Positions 10,034 to 18,706 of a DNA stretch of 64,000 bases are shown one piece after another. The position numbers and the translations under genes are program-made. Source of the stretch: Schizochytrium sp. CCTCC M209059 (Eukaryota; Sar; Bigyra; Thraustochytrida; Thraustochytriidae); NCBI GenBank assembly GCA_000818945.1, contig KN805371.1, positions 1,302,696 to 1,366,695 on the forward strand. Direction: 5' to 3'. Below the pieces are notes generated by a model. The model made no database searches. It worked only from the letters and a program-made list of their open reading frames with translations, and was not told where the DNA came from. Position 1 is the first letter of the stretch. The number at the start of each line of letters is the position of its first letter.

Positions 10034-11115
10034 TGCCGCAGCGCTTTGCGCGCGGCGCGCCCTGCGAGAGAAAGCCGCAGCGCAGCCTGAGAGTGTTTGG
10101 GCCACCGAGACGAGACCTCGCCGCGAGTCCTAGGTCGACGCCTAGGAAAGAGCTTATTTAGCTCACGGCTCTTTTGGCTGCAGCTAGAACGTGCTCTCCT
10201 GAGCGCACTCACAAACAATGCAGCGGCATCAGCAGGTTGACATGTTTCTTCTCTTTGGACAAGAAGTCCGGCAAGTGCGGCAAAACGGTTTGTTTTGTCG
10301 TGTGGCTGGCGTTGATCTAGCCTCTCGTCTGTCTCGTTGGGTCATTTGGAACTATGTCCATGGTACGGTATACCCATTAATGTCAGTGCCCTTGCTTGTT
10401 GATCATCAAGAGCATACTGGCCATGAAAAGAGAATCTAGACCGAGGATGCGTGTCGCTGAGGTCGATTTGTGGTACTACCGAAAACTCAAGGCAGACTCA
10501 AGTTTATCGAGGTATGCAAGAAAATGAAAGAAGCGCTGTTACCGCATTGATATACTATCGTTTGGACATCGAAGAACGACGAGTTTTTCTTTTTTTTTTG
10601 GGGGGGGGGGGGGGGGGGNNNNNNNNNNNNNNNNNNNNNNNNNNNNNNNNNNNNGGGGGGGGGGGAGCCGTGTCTGTCGCTACTCCTTTTTTTTTGCCCA
10701 GAGATTGAACATCTCTCTCCCATAAACAAAGCGTTTGGAAGAGTTCTTGTAATGTTATCCTCGGTGCGGCTGCATGCCTCTATCGACCAATGTATTGCAA
10801 AATCGATCCAATCTCTAGCAAGAGTATACGTACGGGCCTAGCCTTGACATTCGAGAGGCAATCAGGATCTAGTAAATCTCAGTATAGTCTCGCTTGTAAA
10901 GACATCGCTTCGGCCGATTTGGACAAGGACAAGGTGTCTGATGCACGTTCATGCGTCAGTCTATTGGCTACTTACAGCAATGAATACCTGAGCCCTGGCA
11001 TTGGACTCGGAAAGCGAAGCAACAAAAGTCAATAAATCAAAAATGTGTTCTGTGTTATAAGCGATGCGCAGCCGTAGTGGACCGCGAAATGACTCGTAAT
11101 ACTCACGCCATCAAC
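10034..11115. other. Intergenic region containing an assembly gap
   Basis: About 1.1 kb without a supportable gene. Apart from the N gap and its poly-T/poly-G flanks at 10582-10665, the sequence is of ordinary composition. A gene interrupted by the gap cannot be excluded, but I see no family match on either side. Confidence 0.4.
10582..10680. repeat. Poly-T/poly-G tract interrupted by 36 Ns
   Basis: A T-rich run leads into 19 G residues (10600-10618), 36 Ns (10619-10654) and 11 more G residues (10655-10665). The gap lies inside a homopolymer, so it is most simply a sequencing stall or scaffold join at a G run, and its true length is unknown. Confidence 0.95.
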
Positions 11116-11316
11116 TTATTCGGAGGCGCTGTTCGAGGGGCCGTGCGCGTTGACGCTGTGGCCGCAGGTGCAGGTGGTGACCGACTTCTGGGCGTGGCAC
11201 TTGTCGCAGTGGGCGTTGCTGCCGTTGTGCGCGTCGCACTTGGCGCCGCCCATCTCGCCCTGGGTCTTTGTCATGTCGGCAAAGTAGTCCTTGCAGTCGC
11301 ACTTGGTGCAGGTCAT
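11116..11316 (-). CDS. Small Cys/His-rich protein, possible metal binder
   Basis: A 66-residue protein starting MTCTKCDCKDYF. It has eight Cys (residues 3, 6, 8, 27, 37, 40, 49, 51) and five His (30, 36, 41, 53, 58), arranged as CxxCxC, then CDKCH and CTCGH blocks. The spacing suggests zinc or copper coordination, as in a metallothionein or small zinc-ribbon protein. I do not recognise an exact family. The frame continues upstream to 11502, but residues before this ATG are Arg/Ser-rich and follow a pyrimidine-rich leader (11317-11337) typical of a 5' UTR. The dense conserved-looking Cys pattern in one short frame supports a real gene despite its size. Confidence 0.65.
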   Translation of the reverse strand: MTCTKCDCKDYFADMTKTQGEMGGAKCDAHNGSNAHCDKCHAQKSVTTCTCGHSVNAHGPSNSASE

Positions 11317-12251
11317 CTTTCCTTTTCTTTTGTCTTGAGGTTCTCGGGCTAGGCTGCGATGTAGAAGCTTTAGATTCGAAGTTGCGGATCTGCTGGTGCG
11401 ATGCCTGAGGCCTCGCCGCTCCCGTCTCCCCTTTCCCTTCCCGAGCATCTGTATGCGAGAACGCGACAGCTTCAAGGTGAAGCCGGGCGCCGGCGAACGC
11501 ACGCTCCGGAACCGGCTGGGCTCATCTTCATCCGCCCGGTGCGCGAAGCCGAGACTCTCGCTGCAGGACCTTCACCGGCGGCGGTCGCCGCGGAACAGCT
11601 GTTCCGCGGCGGCGCGCTCTTGCTGCCGCTGCCCTTGCTGCTGCCGCCGCTGCTCTTGCTGCTACGGGTGGTCTCGTGGTTTGTTTCGCCGGAATCGACT
11701 CAACTAGAATCGTCGCGCTGCGAGCTGGAGTCAGGCCTTGTTCATTTCACGCAGAGATAGAGAGGGGGAGAGAGAGCCCACGTCCCCCCACACGTAGGAA
11801 GTACCATTGGGGAGTCACAAGGTACACCGAGTGACGCTGAGAGCGTTCGCTTTGCGTTTCCTTGACGTTCCCTTGGCTTGCTTGTTGCATTGTAGTTGCC
11901 GTGGTCGCACTTGGCGACGGTGACGAACGAAGATCAGCGGTCAGCATCTCATCTCAAGTTCATCGCCTATGCGGCTGCTATGGCTGCAATCAGAGCAGCT
12001 GCCTGGAGCAGGCAAGCCATGTATGTCTATGCCTTTAATGGCAGCAGCAGCAGCTGCAGCGACTGCAAATTGTTGTGTCCGGGACGCAAGGCTAGGCCTC
12101 GTCAATGCCAACGGTGTCCATCGATCGCTACAGCAGCGACTATAAGAAGAAAAGGATCATCGAGATTGATTGTTCCCTGCACAATCTGCAACCGAAGCTT
12201 GCAGCGACCTACTGAAGCTGCAGCTGCAGCTGCTCGCAGCAGTCATCAAGA
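11317..12251. other. Intergenic region, CTG/CAG-rich
   Basis: It lies upstream of the Cys-rich gene and downstream of the IQ-protein stop. It contains CTG/GCC-rich imperfect repeats around 11620-11665 and CAG/CTG-rich DNA around 12035-12310. A plus-strand frame at 11401-11760 encodes a Leu/Pro run that looks like translated CTG repeats. On the minus strand, 12209-12350 encodes a hydrophobic segment in a frame other than the IQ gene (see findings). Confidence 0.4.
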
Positions 12252-13673
12252 TCATGGCGGTGATTCTCCGCCGCTGCCAGCAGCGTCAGCACGAGCATCA
12301 GCAGCAGCAGGCCCACCACGATGATGTTGCTTCTTGTGACGAAGGGGATCGCCGTGGTCAGTAACGGCGGAAGCGACCTCGGCCTCGATCTCTTGCCTTC
12401 GTAGCTCGACCGCAGAAGCGCAAGTCTTGGAGGTACGCCACTGCGTGCGACGACGCGTCGCAGTGCCCCGGTACAAGGACTGCAGCTTGGTGGCGGCCTT
12501 GGAGGAGTCGCGGATAGACTTGCGCGTGCGACGACCGCGCTCCATTGCTTGAATTCGTCGTGCGGCCGTCGAGGAGGCCGCACTCTTCTTGCGAACCGCA
12601 TGTCCGCGATACGTCGCTTGAAGTTTGGCAACAGACTGGAGACGATCACGGCGGCGCTCATCGATACTGGCGCGAGAGACGTGGCCTCTATAGGCAGACT
12701 GCACGAGTACCGATGCTTTTTCCATGCGCTGCTGGATCACTCGCTGTCGCGCGATCTTGGCGCGAAGCAAAGTTTGCAACTTAAGCGCAGCTTCTGTCTC
12801 TTGGCACGCCACGCGCAAGTGCTCGCGAATCATCACGACGAATTTTTGGTCAAGTTGACGGCGCACATATGACTGTATCTTGGTCGCTGCTGCGTTACGC
12901 GCAGCATTCGCCTGACTTGCGAGCTGCTTGCGATCTAGGTGCGCTCTTAAACGTGCCTGAATGATTACCACGGCCTCGCGCTCTTGTTCCTCCCGACGAT
13001 ATGTTTGTAAAACATGCACTGTCTTGCGCGCCAAGTAGCATCGCGCAAAACACTGCAGACGCACCACGAGAGCGTGTGCTTTTTGCACGGACATTTTCTT
13101 GGCGAAAGGGCCATTTCCAGCACGGGCTCGACGAGACGCCGCGACTCGCGCAATACGGTCGGTGAGCCGAAGAAGCTGGCCCAGCTGTCGGCGCACGAGG
13201 GCATCGGGTTTCGGCGTCGAGCCTGCATGCAGACCTCCATGTTTTAATCTTCCCCCTCCTACGCCTCGTCTCTGTCCTTGGCGCGAGGTTTCCGGCTTCA
13301 TGCTGGCGCGCACGAGATGGCCACGCACCACAGATTGAGCCCGTGTCGCTGCAGTTTGTTCGACTTCTGCACGAAGTCTACGCTCATGATGCAATCGATC
13401 CAGAAAGAGCTTGCGCTCTACGGCAAGCTCTCTGTTGAGCTTGGCGGCGGGAATGGAGAGGCTCAAGGGCCCCGGGCCGCGCGATTTTGTCGCCACAGAT
13501 TGTCTCCTCCCATTAGCATCCTCTGCGCGTTCTTGATCGGTTGGGCCATGATGATAGGCAACGTTTGTCCTCGGCAGCAACGACGTTGCGGCGGTCACCA
13601 CGTCAGATCTCGTTGCTCGATTGGCCGTCACATACGTGAGCGAGAGCGCAGCTGTCGGCTTGACGGTCGCCAT
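12252..13673 (-). CDS. Multi-IQ calmodulin-binding protein
   Basis: A 473-residue protein dominated by nine IQ motifs. Examples in order are RAQSVVRGHLVRA, RLQCFARCYLARK, IIQARLRAHLDRK, KIQSYVRRQLDQK, KLQTLLRAKIARQ, LVQSAYRGHVSRA, KLQATYRGHAVRK, RIQAMERGRRTRK and KLQSLYRGTATRR. IQ motifs bind calmodulin or myosin-type light chains, so this is probably a calmodulin scaffold, perhaps cytoskeletal or ciliary/centrosomal. There is no motor, CH or kinase domain. The frame is open to a TTG at 14060, but upstream residues translate GGCA/GTCT repeats (GRQAGRQAG), so the start is the ATG at 13673 (MATVKPTAALS). The last 35 residues are Gly/Ala/Pro-rich and may be out of frame: another frame encodes a membrane-anchor-like tail. 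Confidence 0.75.
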   Translation of the reverse strand: MATVKPTAALSLTYVTANRATRSDVVTAATSLLPRTNVAYHHGPTDQERAEDANGRRQSVATKSRGPGPLSLSIPAAKLNRELAVERKLFLDRLHHERRLRAEVEQTAATRAQSVVRGHLVRASMKPETSRQGQRRGVGGGRLKHGGLHAGSTPKPDALVRRQLGQLLRLTDRIARVAASRRARAGNGPFAKKMSVQKAHALVVRLQCFARCYLARKTVHVLQTYRREEQEREAVVIIQARLRAHLDRKQLASQANAARNAAATKIQSYVRRQLDQKFVVMIREHLRVACQETEAALKLQTLLRAKIARQRVIQQRMEKASVLVQSAYRGHVSRASIDERRRDRLQSVAKLQATYRGHAVRKKSAASSTAARRIQAMERGRRTRKSIRDSSKAATKLQSLYRGTATRRRTQWRTSKTCASAVELRRQEIEAEVASAVTDHGDPLRHKKQHHRGGPAAADARADAAGSGGESPP

Positions 13674-14160
13674 CGCGGTCGCGGACTCTATGTGACGGAC
13701 CCCGGTCCGCGAGGGGACGGAACCCAAGACGAGCTTGCCTGCCGGTCTGTCTGTCTGTCTGTCTCTCTGCGTGCCCGCCTGCCTTCCTGCCTGCCTGCCT
13801 GCCTGCCTGCCGATGTGCAGCGCTGTGCCCCCTTGTCTGTCTTCTCCGATGCAAGTAAACGTTTGTGAGGCATTATTTATAGTAGGCCTGGTATCAAGTC
13901 CGCCTAAACGGATAGCCTCTCTCTTAAAATGGGTTGCGCAACAAATATGGGATTCATAGTCAGTCACACGCGGTGAAAGAAAGGAAAATTTGAGAATGAA
14001 CAAGCAAACGACATTCCAAAAAGCGACCAAGACAAAGCAAGCGACTGCGAGCTCTAGCAACGACGGCGACGTGGTTCCTCTCGTCGCTTTTCTACTCTTT
14101 TGAATTTTGCATATTTAGTTATAGTTGGTTTGTATGTATGGAATGGTGCGATCGTTCGTT
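13674..14160. other. Intergenic region with GTCT and CTGC repeats
   Basis: It holds the 5' flank of the IQ gene and the 3' flank of RTF1. A GTCT run lies at about 13744-13765 and a CTGC run at about 13778-13812. Both are translated in the open frame but are not coding-like. Confidence 0.45.
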
Positions 14161-16167
14161 TTACTGTGATACCTTGGCATACTCGGCAAGGCTGAGAGCC
14201 TGCTTGGTCTTGCGGACCTGGCGGCCTGACACAGCGCCAGGAAGCTTGGCAAGACCAAAAACTCCAAGTCCCTTCTTGCGCGTGCCGGCGTGCAGGGCGC
14301 CGCTCGAGGAAGCTGCACTGTCGGCGCCGAGGTCAATATCAATGGAAACCTGAGCGTGCACTGTGGCCGCATCCGCATTGGCAGAGGGGCGAACCTGCGG
14401 GTTGCCCGGGCGCAGGCCGAGTTCGTCCGCAAGTGAGCGCGTGCCCCCGTTGGCAGCATCTCCATTCGCCGCACTGGCACCGGACGCATCCGGCAAGCCA
14501 GCCTTGTCGACGGCCTCTTCCAAGAGAGCATCGCTCTTTTTGGCCTCCATCTCAGCGCCATCCTCCACACCTGTAGACCACAAGTTGACGGGCCGCGTTG
14601 GCTTGCGCGCAAATGGATTCCAGATTGCCTCGCCAGAAGCGTCGACCAGGCGCGCAGCGGCACTGCTCTTGGCAATGCGATTTTCGCGCGCATTCTTGGC
14701 ATTAATCGTTGCCGTCGTCATAAACTTCTTGTTCACCCTGGCGTTACGCTCACGTTGGATTTCACGCACTTCGAGGATGCGTCGTTCGACTTCGGCAATT
14801 TGGTCCTGATTCCCTTCGGCCCGTGCCAGGTCCAACTCGCGGTTCAGCTGCGTCAATTCGGCCGCAAAGTTGACCACCTTGGCCGCGCGCATCCTGCGCA
14901 TCTTGTTCTTCTCCACCATTCGCCTAATGTCCTCCGCAGACAGCGTGGTGTTATTGACAAGGTTTCGCAGACGCTGCGCCCAGTCCTGCGCGTCCCGTTT
15001 GCTGGGCGCCTTGCGCGGCCACAGTCGATCCTTCTTCATGGAATTCACCCAAAAGTCATACTCTTCGGAAGTGATGAGCGAGTTGGAGATGCGATCGAGG
15101 CGCCACGACTTGCTACTTTTTCCGTGCGCGAGGCGCAGCATCTTATCCACGCCCTTGGCCTGGTCAATATCGTACTCTGCGCAGTCATCCACGCCCAGAA
15201 TTTTGCACAGACGATATGTCCTCCGATTTTGACCAGCACCCAGAAAGAGCCGCACAAAACCGGACTCGACCAAGCGATCGAAATGCGGCTCCGCGTACCA
15301 CCGCAAAAGGACCGTGCGCGTCAGTTGCATCGAAACGATGTCGCCCAGGTCAGCCGGGGTGTTTCGCAATTCGTCGTCTTCTTCATCTTCTTCGCCGATG
15401 CCGCGCCCGCGCCGCCCGCGACGCCCACGCCGACCGTAGCCGCCTTCGTCGCTATCGATCGACATGTCATCATCGTCGTCATCGTCGTCGTCATCGTCGT
15501 CATCGTCGTCGTCACTTCCGAACACTGTGTCTGCCTTGCTCTTTCGACCCCGCGCGGCGTCTTTGCGCTTGTTCTTGAGTCGTTTCCCACCCTTTTTCGC
15601 TAGAGACTTCTTTTTCTTTTTGGAGCCGCCACCACCATCTTCATAGTCGTCGTCGTCATCATCTCCGTCGTCGTCCTCGCTTGACTCGGAAGCCTCGGAT
15701 TCGTCCTCGGACTCAGACTCTGAGATGGCCGCCTTGGCCTTTTTCGGCTGCGACTTCATTTTCTGCAGCTTGTCGATTTCCTTTTGGCGCTCTTCTTTTT
15801 CACGCTTCTCGAAAAGGTACTCCTCGCGCTCCAGCTCGGTCATCTTTGAGACGTCCTTCTCTTCTTCTTTCGCTTTATCATCGTATTCATCGTCGTCATT
15901 GTCATCGTCGTCACCTCCTTTGTTGCCGCGTGCGCCAGCCTTGCCTTCATCGTCATTTTTCTTTGGCTTGCTGGCCTTGTCGTTGCTGCTCTTGCCTGCG
16001 TCGTACTCGACTTCAGAATCCGAGTCCGAGCCTGACGAGCTGTCTGACCCGGACGAGTACGAGTCCGACGACTCATCCTCGTCGTCGGCGGCGCTCTTCT
16101 TCTTCTTCTTGCGCTCGTTGGCGGCCTCGGCGTCCAGGCCACGCTTCGTGGCGCCGTTGCTGCTCAT
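14161..16167 (-). CDS. RTF1: RTF1 homologue, Paf1 complex Plus3-domain protein
   Basis: A 668-residue nuclear protein. RTF1 belongs to the Paf1 transcription-elongation complex: its Plus3 domain binds SPT5, and its histone-modification region supports H2B ubiquitylation. The Plus3 domain lies at about residues 268-410 (TPADLGDIVSMQLTRTVLLRW, then GFVRLFLG, RTYRLCKILGV, DRISNSLITSEEYDFWV). The N-terminal 260 residues are acidic/Ser/Lys-rich, with a basic-acidic helix LEREEYLFEKREKEERQKEI matching the family region upstream of Plus3. A coiled coil follows Plus3 (LTQLNRELDLARAEGNQDQI), then NPFARKPTRPVNLW, which resembles the conserved C-terminal motif. A run of about 14 Asp (near 15480) is coded by GAC/GAT repeats. 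The start is the ATG at 16167. Confidence 0.9.
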   Translation of the reverse strand: MSSNGATKRGLDAEAANERKKKKKSAADDEDESSDSYSSGSDSSSGSDSDSEVEYDAGKSSNDKASKPKKNDDEGKAGARGNKGGDDDDNDDDEYDDKAKEEEKDVSKMTELEREEYLFEKREKEERQKEIDKLQKMKSQPKKAKAAISESESEDESEASESSEDDDGDDDDDDYEDGGGGSKKKKKSLAKKGGKRLKNKRKDAARGRKSKADTVFGSDDDDDDDDDDDDDDDDMSIDSDEGGYGRRGRRGRRGRGIGEEDEEDDELRNTPADLGDIVSMQLTRTVLLRWYAEPHFDRLVESGFVRLFLGAGQNRRTYRLCKILGVDDCAEYDIDQAKGVDKMLRLAHGKSSKSWRLDRISNSLITSEEYDFWVNSMKKDRLWPRKAPSKRDAQDWAQRLRNLVNNTTLSAEDIRRMVEKNKMRRMRAAKVVNFAAELTQLNRELDLARAEGNQDQIAEVERRILEVREIQRERNARVNKKFMTTATINAKNARENRIAKSSAAARLVDASGEAIWNPFARKPTRPVNLWSTGVEDGAEMEAKKSDALLEEAVDKAGLPDASGASAANGDAANGGTRSLADELGLRPGNPQVRPSANADAATVHAQVSIDIDLGADSAASSSGALHAGTRKKGLGVFGLAKLPGAVSGRQVRKTKQALSLAEYAKVSQ

Positions 16168-16965
16168 CCTTTGTATTGCGCTCGCGCTTGCACTCGCAAC
16201 AGCGCGCGAGCTCCGACCGAGACCAAGGCTTCTTCCCTCGTGTGCCTAGTCTGCGCCGCCCTGCCCCCGCGCGTCCACGCGCGCGCCCGCTCGCGCGTAT
16301 CGCCGGGCTTGATCGCTCAGCCCCTCGCGAAGTGGGATTTATTCGCCAGGCGAGCTCAGGCGAGCTCAACCAAAAAAAAAATATCAAACAAAAAAATAGG
16401 CCTATGGGTGTTCTATTCACCTGCGTTCCATTGAGAGAAGTAGGCAGTGTCGTTCCAAAACAAACTGGCAGCCAGCCAGCCTGAGTCTTCCTTTCAGTGC
16501 CTGCCTGCCAGTGCCTGCCTGCCAGTGCCTGCCTGCCTGATATGACCTCGAATGAACATGAGCCTGACAGCGACTGTAGATCCTGAGGCGAGAACCTTTA
16601 GTTTGGTTGGCGCTTCTACAAAATACCTAGCATCACAGGGAGTCAAAATCATCGCTTTCAAGCGATGAGAGGCCCCCAATGATAAGTAATCTGCGCAACC
16701 CATTTCCGTAACGGATATCTCACGGGAAAAGCTGCCTTCGCTGTTCTTTGCGTTGCAACACGGTGCATATGCGGGCAAATTGATGCTTTGTGGCGGATGG
16801 AAAGCGTGAGCAAGGTGACGAGAACTTTAAAGTATCGAAGCATATTCTCTGAAAGCAGGGTCGATTGTGAGCAAATCGCTCGCTCGCGTGCGTGCGTGCG
16901 TGCGTGCGGGCGGGCGGGCGTACGGACGTGCGTGAGGTTGCGTCTAAGCTCTTTAATTTTACATC
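16168..16965. promoter_or_regulatory. Divergent region between RTF1 and the LRR gene
   Basis: 800 bp between head-to-head starts. It contains a 14-bp unit (cagtgcctgcctgc) in three perfect copies at 16495-16536 and GTGC/GGGC tetranucleotide runs at about 16886-16920. Both promoters should be here by position. No gene is seen. Confidence 0.4.
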
Positions 16966-18205
16966 ATGGCCAAAGGAAAAGGGGATGCCAAGGCTGCTAC
17001 AGATGGTGCGTTGCAAAACGTGTGCTCGAATTGTACAGACATGAAAGCTAACCCGCGTGTGTGCTCTCTCGTACTCGTGGTATTTGAATGTGCGACTGAG
17101 CAGATGGGAGCGCCGATCCTGCTGCACTCTTGAGGAACTATTCGCTCGTGTGCAAGTAGGTTATGGTGTCAAGGACGAAAACAGATAACATTCGTTCTTT
17201 ATGAAAGCAAAAACGACTGACGTATGTGCCGCTTTTTCTTCTCCTTCTTCTTCTACTTCATCATCTTTTTTTGCAAAACACAGAATATATGGCATTAAAC
17301 CTCATGAAGACGTGGTGGAGGCCATCGAAGCAGAAGGCACGCTAGATCATATTTGCGTGGATGCCGAGCTTGGACCCATTGGTACCCGCGCCGTCATTAC
17401 AGGACTCACAGGCCAGGCCGAAGGCCTCGGTGCGCCGTACAAGCAACTTACCACACTTCGACTCTTGCGATCAAACGTCGGAGAAGAGGGGGCGCGCGCA
17501 ATTGGCGAGTATCTTGCATTGGGAAATGGTCCCGAGGCGGACCGAATTTGCATCTTGCAGTTCCTTCAGCTTCTCGACTGCAATATCACTCCCCTGTCAT
17601 GCCAGTACATTGGGGAGTCTTTGGCCATGGGGTCAAATAAGACGTTACTGACACTGAACCTCGATTACAACGTCAAGCTCGGCACGGCAGGTCTCCGTGC
17701 CCTCACAAATGGTCTTTGCTCCAACTCCATCATTAAACGGCTTAGTCTCTCCTATTGCGGCATTGACGATACGGGCGGACGCGCTGTGAAAAACATCTTG
17801 CTCACGATTGGTACTCAGCTTGAAGAGCTTAATCTCAAAGGTAATCGCCTTGGCGCGCAGGGGCTCGTTGCTTTTTCCAAGGCGCTAGGCAATAACAAAG
17901 TCTTGCGTTCTCTGGACTACAGCGACAATGCCGTCGGCGTCGAGATTCCGGCCTTGATGGCGCTTGCGGAAGCACTCAAGGTCAACGATACCCTGGTCGA
18001 GCTCAAATTTGATGAAAATCACATTGAGGAGGCCGGCGCCCAAGCTCTCTTGGATTCCGGCGCTCTTGATAAAAAGGAGGGCAATACCTCGCTCAAAATT
18101 TTCACATGCGACGTCAAGATCCCGGAAGCGCTTTTTGAAGCCCTTTTTCGTGGAGGCGGAGGCGGAGGCAAAAAGGGCGGCAAAAAGGGAAAGAAGAAGA
18201 AGTAA
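16966..18205 (+). CDS. Spliced leucine-rich-repeat (RNase-inhibitor-like) protein
   Basis: Three exons: 16966-17005, 17104-17155 and 17284-18205, joined in frame to 337 residues. Intron 1 has donor GTGCGT and acceptor gactgagcag; intron 2 has donor GTAGGT and a long pyrimidine tract before aaaacacag. Splicing gives MAKGKGDAKAATDGSADPAA, then LLRNYSLVCKIYGIKPHEDV, with no break. The body is RNI-type LRRs of about 28 residues (for example LEELNLKGNRLGAQGLVAFS and LVELKFDENHIEEAGAQALL). Such proteins are protein-protein scaffolds. The C-terminus is Gly then Lys repeats (KKGGKKGKKKK), a possible nucleic-acid or nuclear-targeting tail. An unspliced ATG at 17201 is the obvious alternative, but its N-terminus translates the pyrimidine tract. 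The partner is unknown. Confidence 0.82.
17006..17103 (+). other. Intron 1 of the LRR gene
   Basis: A 98-nt GT-AG intron in phase 1. The donor is GTGCGT. The acceptor cag ends at 17103. It was inferred from reading-frame continuity across exons, not from transcripts. Confidence 0.75.
17156..17283 (+). other. Intron 2 of the LRR gene
   Basis: A 128-nt GT-AG intron in phase 2. The donor is GTAGGT. A strong polypyrimidine tract (about 17229-17273) precedes the acceptor cag at 17281-17283. Confidence 0.8.
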
Positions 18206-18706
18206 AGCCAGCCAGCTAGCCAGCCAGCTAGCCAGCCCGCCCGCCAGTCGCCATGATTGAGCTGCATACGAGCCCGTGACCGATTCGCCAAAACAGACCC
18301 TTGCACAAGGCTGGCCTGGGCGTCGCCCACACTGCTTTAGCGTTTAATACTTTGGCATTATACATGACATTGCGCAAGCAAACTTATGAGCAGACCGAAT
18401 GATAGGAAAGAAAAGAAAAGAAAAGAAAAGAAAAGAAAAGGAAAAGAAAAGAGACAGACCATCTATATTCATTCATGCGGCATCATTCAACTTTTTATCC
18501 TAAGAGCTTACTTTTGTTTCACTCGTAGGACTTGACACATGAGTAAGCAACCATTGAGCCAACAAACTTTTAAAAAAAAGGCCTGATAGGAACCATTCAC
18601 GGGAAGATCCGAAGTCAAGTGGCATTATTCCAAACGAGCAAGTGGAAAGCGTGAAAACTGCACTCCCGCCACAGGCAGACCAGCTCGTTGGGAACAAAAT
18701 GCCAGC
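18206..18706. other. Convergent intergenic region with AAAAG repeat
   Basis: It lies between the LRR and porphobilinogen deaminase stops. It holds an agccagccagct-type repeat at about 18207-18245 and an AAAAG pentanucleotide run at about 18406-18451. No gene is seen. Confidence 0.5.

Noticed and set aside
11401..11760. A 119-residue plus-strand frame with a Leu-rich hydrophobic end
   Set aside because: The hydrophobic part is translated CTG/GCC repeat, and nothing resembles a family.
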